From positions 9,052,001 to 9,116,000 of the forward strand of contig CAVNZM010000005.1 of NCBI GenBank assembly GCA_963693365.1: DNA of 64,000 nucleotides. The letters run 5' to 3'. The notes below the pieces were generated by a model. That model had not been told where the DNA came from. It worked only from the letters and a program-made list of their open reading frames with translations, and made no database searches. This DNA is from Amoebidium appalachense. Lineage: Eukaryota > Ichthyosporea. Positions within the stretch are counted from its first letter, which is position 1, and every line of letters begins with the position of its first letter. Below, in pieces: positions 61,947-64,000 of the stretch. The translations under genes were made by a program, and so were the position numbers.

Positions 61947-63802
61947 ACCACCACCTCCGCCACATATCCCACTTTCCCGCATGAAGCTTACTTTAAGTGG
62001 TTTGTTCATAGCCTTTCACCTGTTGCTATGTTATGGATGTCTCATGTTTGTGTTTTAGTTTGTCTTCCTTCCCGCACACTTTAAACACGCACCCCTCCCT
62101 CCCCCCTCTCCCCTCTTGCTCCCCCCTCCCCCTCCCCCTCCCCCCCCCCCCCCCCCCCCTCTCCCCCCGCTCAGCCGCCTGCTGATATTGGGGTCTACGT
62201 ACTTGAACTCGAATGTTGTGGATGACTTTGTTGGGTACTCCCTTGAGGACGTGCTCTACTTATGCACATTCTTTGTGTGCTTTGCAAAAATCTGTACTGT
62301 TTTGTTCGTCGTGAAGGTGTACTTCATTCTTGATAGCACATTCTAATCCCCTCCTTCCTCCCTCCCCCCCCCCCTTCCCCCCCCCCCCCCCCTTCCCCCC
62401 CGGCGCCCCCTATCCCCCATTATGTTGCATATACTGCGTGTTGCTGATGTTGCATACTTGAATGTTTGTCTTTGTATGTGTAGTATGGGGTAGCAAGACA
62501 CAAAATCAATTTACATACTACTGTTCTAGAGCTAACTGATTGGCTAAAAATGAAAACGTATGAACCAATCAAAATCTTTTAACGGAGTTTTTTTTTTTGG
62601 CGGGAAGTTTCGTGAATCGTGATATTCAACGTGACAAATCGAATATCACGATTCACATTGTAGGCCGCGCGCAGGCATCATCATGGTTGATAGAAACAGC
62701 TTCGCTGTTGAAAACCTCATTATTTTCCTGTTTCTGTTTTCCCACATGTCTCATTGAAATGTTAGCCCATTTGCACGCGCCATGTCGTCCAAGCGCTCTT
62801 ACGAAAGTGCACTTGGCGACCTGGGAAACCTGAGCCCAAGGTCCCGAAAGCGAGCATACAACTTGTGAATACTCGAAACTTGCAAATAAGCGAAAGAGGG
62901 AAGAAACATTAGACGAAAAGCTGAAGAGGGCAAAGATAGAGAGCGTAAAAAAGCTGCATGCACAGGGCCTTATTGACGAGAAAGCACAAAGCTTTAGTGT
63001 AGAAGACCCTTCGCTAGAGTTTGAAAGCCTGTTTGCTGAGGAAGCAAGCATTAAGGACCAGCACGTGCACAAACGATGCAGACGACACGCACCCCGCACA
63101 CCCGGATCCGGACCAGCAAAACCACCAAGGAACTACGAAACGCCCCGGACCATACACCATACACCAAGCTTTTGCTACCGAAGAAAGACGCCTCTCTCAG
63201 ACAGATAACAACAACATCTGCAGCATTTGGTCTGTGAAATAGGAGGAACTCCAAACGCAAAACGATCGCGACCAGCTGCCGTCCGTTCTTTTTTGGAATC
63301 GGAATGCGTGATTTGTAGCGATTGGTTGAAACATCACCATGGCTCCATGGCGTTGACCAATAGCAGCTCGCCAAAACCGCAGTAAATTGTCGTGCAAATC
63401 GATTTTGTGTCTTGCTACCCCATAACACCTGCACAGTCCTTCTCATCGTGTAGTTGTACTTGGTACCGTGTTCCTCATTCTACCCCCCTTCCCCCCCCCC
63501 CCCCCCCCCCCCCCCTCCCCCCCGGATGACTTGGGGCCCCCCCCTGATGATGGTCTCTGTTTATTATGTATACTATTTGTGTGCTTTGCACTCTGCATTG
63601 TGTCGTCCATCGTAAATGTGTGCTTTATTCTTGATGACACCTACTAACCCTGCCCCCCCGTCCCCCCCTCCTCCCCGCACTCTGTCACCCACACACAGAC
63701 TGCCTTTCATCAGTGTATCACGGGCCCTTTTTGTAGCCGGCACCATCTCCCTGATTGTTGTGTCGTGGTGGCTGCTCACAAACGCATGGTACCTCAACAA
63801 TC
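58668..63802 (+). CDS. SPPL3-like intramembrane aspartyl protease (5' part; continues past the window)
   Basis: Signal-peptide-peptidase-like proteases of the SPPL3 type are multi-spanning Golgi/ER enzymes that cut type II membrane proteins. Exons 58668-58807, 59722-59786, 60681-60800 and 61650-61720 join in perfect phase; 63699-63802 belongs further on. Encoded segments line up with the SPPL3 N-terminus as known from animals: first helix [20 protein letters not shown], then LMDVE followed by an acidic loop, second helix [20 protein letters not shown], a third ([18 protein letters not shown]) and a later helix with the family motif [12 protein letters not shown] (SPP-type W-x-LT-x-x-W-x-x-NN). 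The catalytic YD and GxGD aspartates would lie in exons right of the window. One exon between 61720 and 63699 is missing: phase demands a length of 3n+2 and I cannot find it. The start ATG at 58668 gives a short polar N-terminus; others are possible. Confidence 0.78.
58808..59721 (+). other. Intron 1 of the SPPL3-like gene
   Basis: Donor CAG|GTTGGTA is followed within seven bases by poly-C (58815-58850). The middle holds C-rich DNA (58920-59010), a G-rich block (59245-59331) and C-rich DNA again. The last 190 bases are CA repeats with CGCG steps that end directly in the acceptor CACACAG at 59721. Confidence 0.7.
59787..60680 (+). other. Intron 2 of the SPPL3-like gene
   Basis: Donor GCAG|GTGCCCC leads into C-rich then poly-T DNA (59813-59846). 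A long G tract (60021-60070), an A29 run (60265-60290) with G flanks, and C-rich blocks at 60437-60466 and 60596-60640 follow. A diverged copy of the dispersed 140-bp unit lies near 60470-60556. The acceptor is GGGGCAG at 60680. Confidence 0.6.
60961..61245. repeat. (CA)n array and 17-bp minisatellite
   Basis: CA array at 60961-61037, C-rich DNA, then five exact copies of a 17-bp unit (CAGTACACACACACAAA) from 61161 to 61245. All lie within intron 3 of the SPPL3-like gene. The unit looks like a CA repeat punctuated at fixed intervals by AACAGT. Confidence 0.85.
61538..61582. repeat. Poly-T to poly-G compound tract
   Basis: About 28 T followed without a spacer by about 17 G. It lies in intron 3 of the SPPL3-like gene, about 70 bases before the fourth exon. 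Confidence 0.85.
61741..61943. repeat. Poly-C to poly-A tract followed by (CA)n
   Basis: Beginning 20 bases after the donor of exon 4: about 20 C, then about 25 A, then CGCG/CA steps and a pure (CA)n array (61874-61943). Confidence 0.88.
62612..62656. repeat. Perfect 16-bp inverted repeat (hairpin) inside the element
   Basis: GTGAATCGTGATATTC at 62612-62627 and its exact reverse complement at 62641-62656, separated by 13 bases. It lies about 125 bases inside the left end of the TA-flanked element and may be a transposase or regulator binding site. Confidence 0.75.
62782..63208 (+). pseudogene. Broken coding remnant with a charged helix, inside the TA-flanked element
   Basis: From an ATG at 62782 the frame reads [20 protein letters not shown] and a short basic run, then hits TGA at 62866-62868. 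In the next frame over, an open stretch from 62867 to TAA at 63206 encodes a strongly charged helical sequence ([20 protein letters not shown], then [17 protein letters not shown] and an acidic segment) and an Arg/Pro-rich tail. The two parts look like one protein split by a single-base frameshift. No DDE triad or DNA-binding domain can be seen, so it cannot be assigned to a transposase family. Confidence 0.4.
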
Positions 63803-63964
63803 GTATGTGCATATATCCCCAACCCCTCCCCTCCCCCCCCCCCCCTCCCCCCCCCCCCCCCCTCCCTGCCCCCCTTTCCCCCCCCCCCCCCCCCCCCTCC
63901 CCCGACACGCACACAAGCACGCACGCGCGCACACGCACGCGCACACGCGCAAGCACCCTCGCAC

Positions 63965-63967
<3 letters not shown>

Positions 63968-64000
<33 letters not shown>
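63968..64000. repeat. (CA)n at the right edge
   Basis: CA array that starts about 165 bases into the last SPPL3 intron in the window and runs off the end. Confidence 0.9.

Larger units (their letters stand above)
62486..63422. mobile_element. 937-bp DNA-transposon-like element with terminal inverted repeats and TA duplication
   Basis: The left end TGGGGTAGCAAGACACAAAA (62486 on) is the exact reverse complement of the right end (63401-63422), perfect over 22 bases and resuming after one mismatch for a few more. The element is bracketed by TA at 62484-62485 and 63423-63424, the usual target duplication of Tc1/mariner and several other cut-and-paste families. It is too small for most complete transposases and carries only a broken coding remnant, so it is probably non-autonomous. 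It sits in the intron between exon 4 and the next recognised exon of the SPPL3-like gene, and has CCAAT/ATTGG words near both ends. Confidence 0.82.

Noticed and set aside
62170-62346. Hydrophobic frame ending VYFILDSTF as a coding exon of the SPPL3-like gene.
   Set aside because: It belongs to the dispersed 140-bp unit, recurs elsewhere in the window, ends in a stop, and lies before an exon that must still be translated.

Overview
The window is eukaryotic nuclear DNA. Its genes are split by introns with GT-AG (once probably GC-AG) borders, two genes have TATA boxes about 90 to 110 bases upstream of the start codon, and one has a downstream AATAAA. About half or more of the sequence looks like simple repeat: (CA/TG)n, poly-C/poly-G tracts up to 85 bases, (GA)n and CCCT repeats. 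Nothing identifies the species. The gene families (an UNC-93-like transporter of the kind common in fungi and protists, an SPPL3-like intramembrane protease, a RINGv-like zinc-finger protein, and a zinc-binding/RNase H-like/3'-5' exonuclease fusion) fit an opisthokont-related or other protist, but that is inference. Most of the six-frame open reading frames are translations of repeats (poly Cys-Val, His-Thr, Pro, Gly) and are not genes.

Layout. 1-2.6 kb: no gene, repeats. 2.6-4.1 kb (-): intact intronless UNC-93-like transporter. 4.1-13.8 kb: microsatellite and poly-C/G desert. 13.8-21.1 kb (+): five phase-compatible exons of an unrecognised cysteine-containing protein, then a GC-rich coding stretch with three frame changes and two in-frame stops that ends in an F-box-like motif. 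21.5-22.7 kb: degenerate minisatellite of about 84 bp. 25.3-26.0 kb (-): unrecognised Ser/Pro-rich reading frame. 30.5-38.8 kb (+): seven-exon gene for a protein of about 314 residues, with an N-terminal RINGv-like cysteine/histidine cluster and a C-terminal charged helical region. 40.4-41.4 kb: giant (GA)n tract, followed at 41.7 kb by a cluster of perfect inverted repeats. 44.5-52.4 kb (-): six-exon gene of about 1,580 codons combining a DUF6729-like zinc-binding/RNase H-like region with a WRN-type 3'-5' exonuclease; one homopolymer frameshift breaks its last exon. 55.7-56.6 kb (+): intronless unrecognised basic protein. 58.7 kb to beyond the right edge (+): 5' part of an SPPL3-like protease, with a 937-bp TA-flanked terminal-inverted-repeat element sitting in an intron.

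The most unusual theme is how introns relate to simple repeats. Many introns have a sense-strand poly-C tract shortly after the donor, and several acceptors are simply the end of a (CA)n tract (…CACACAG|exon). A dispersed unit of about 140 bp, always followed by poly-C, recurs in the same orientation in introns of two plus-strand genes. Exon borders were assigned by eye from splice consensus and reading-phase closure; no alignment, transcript or database search was available.
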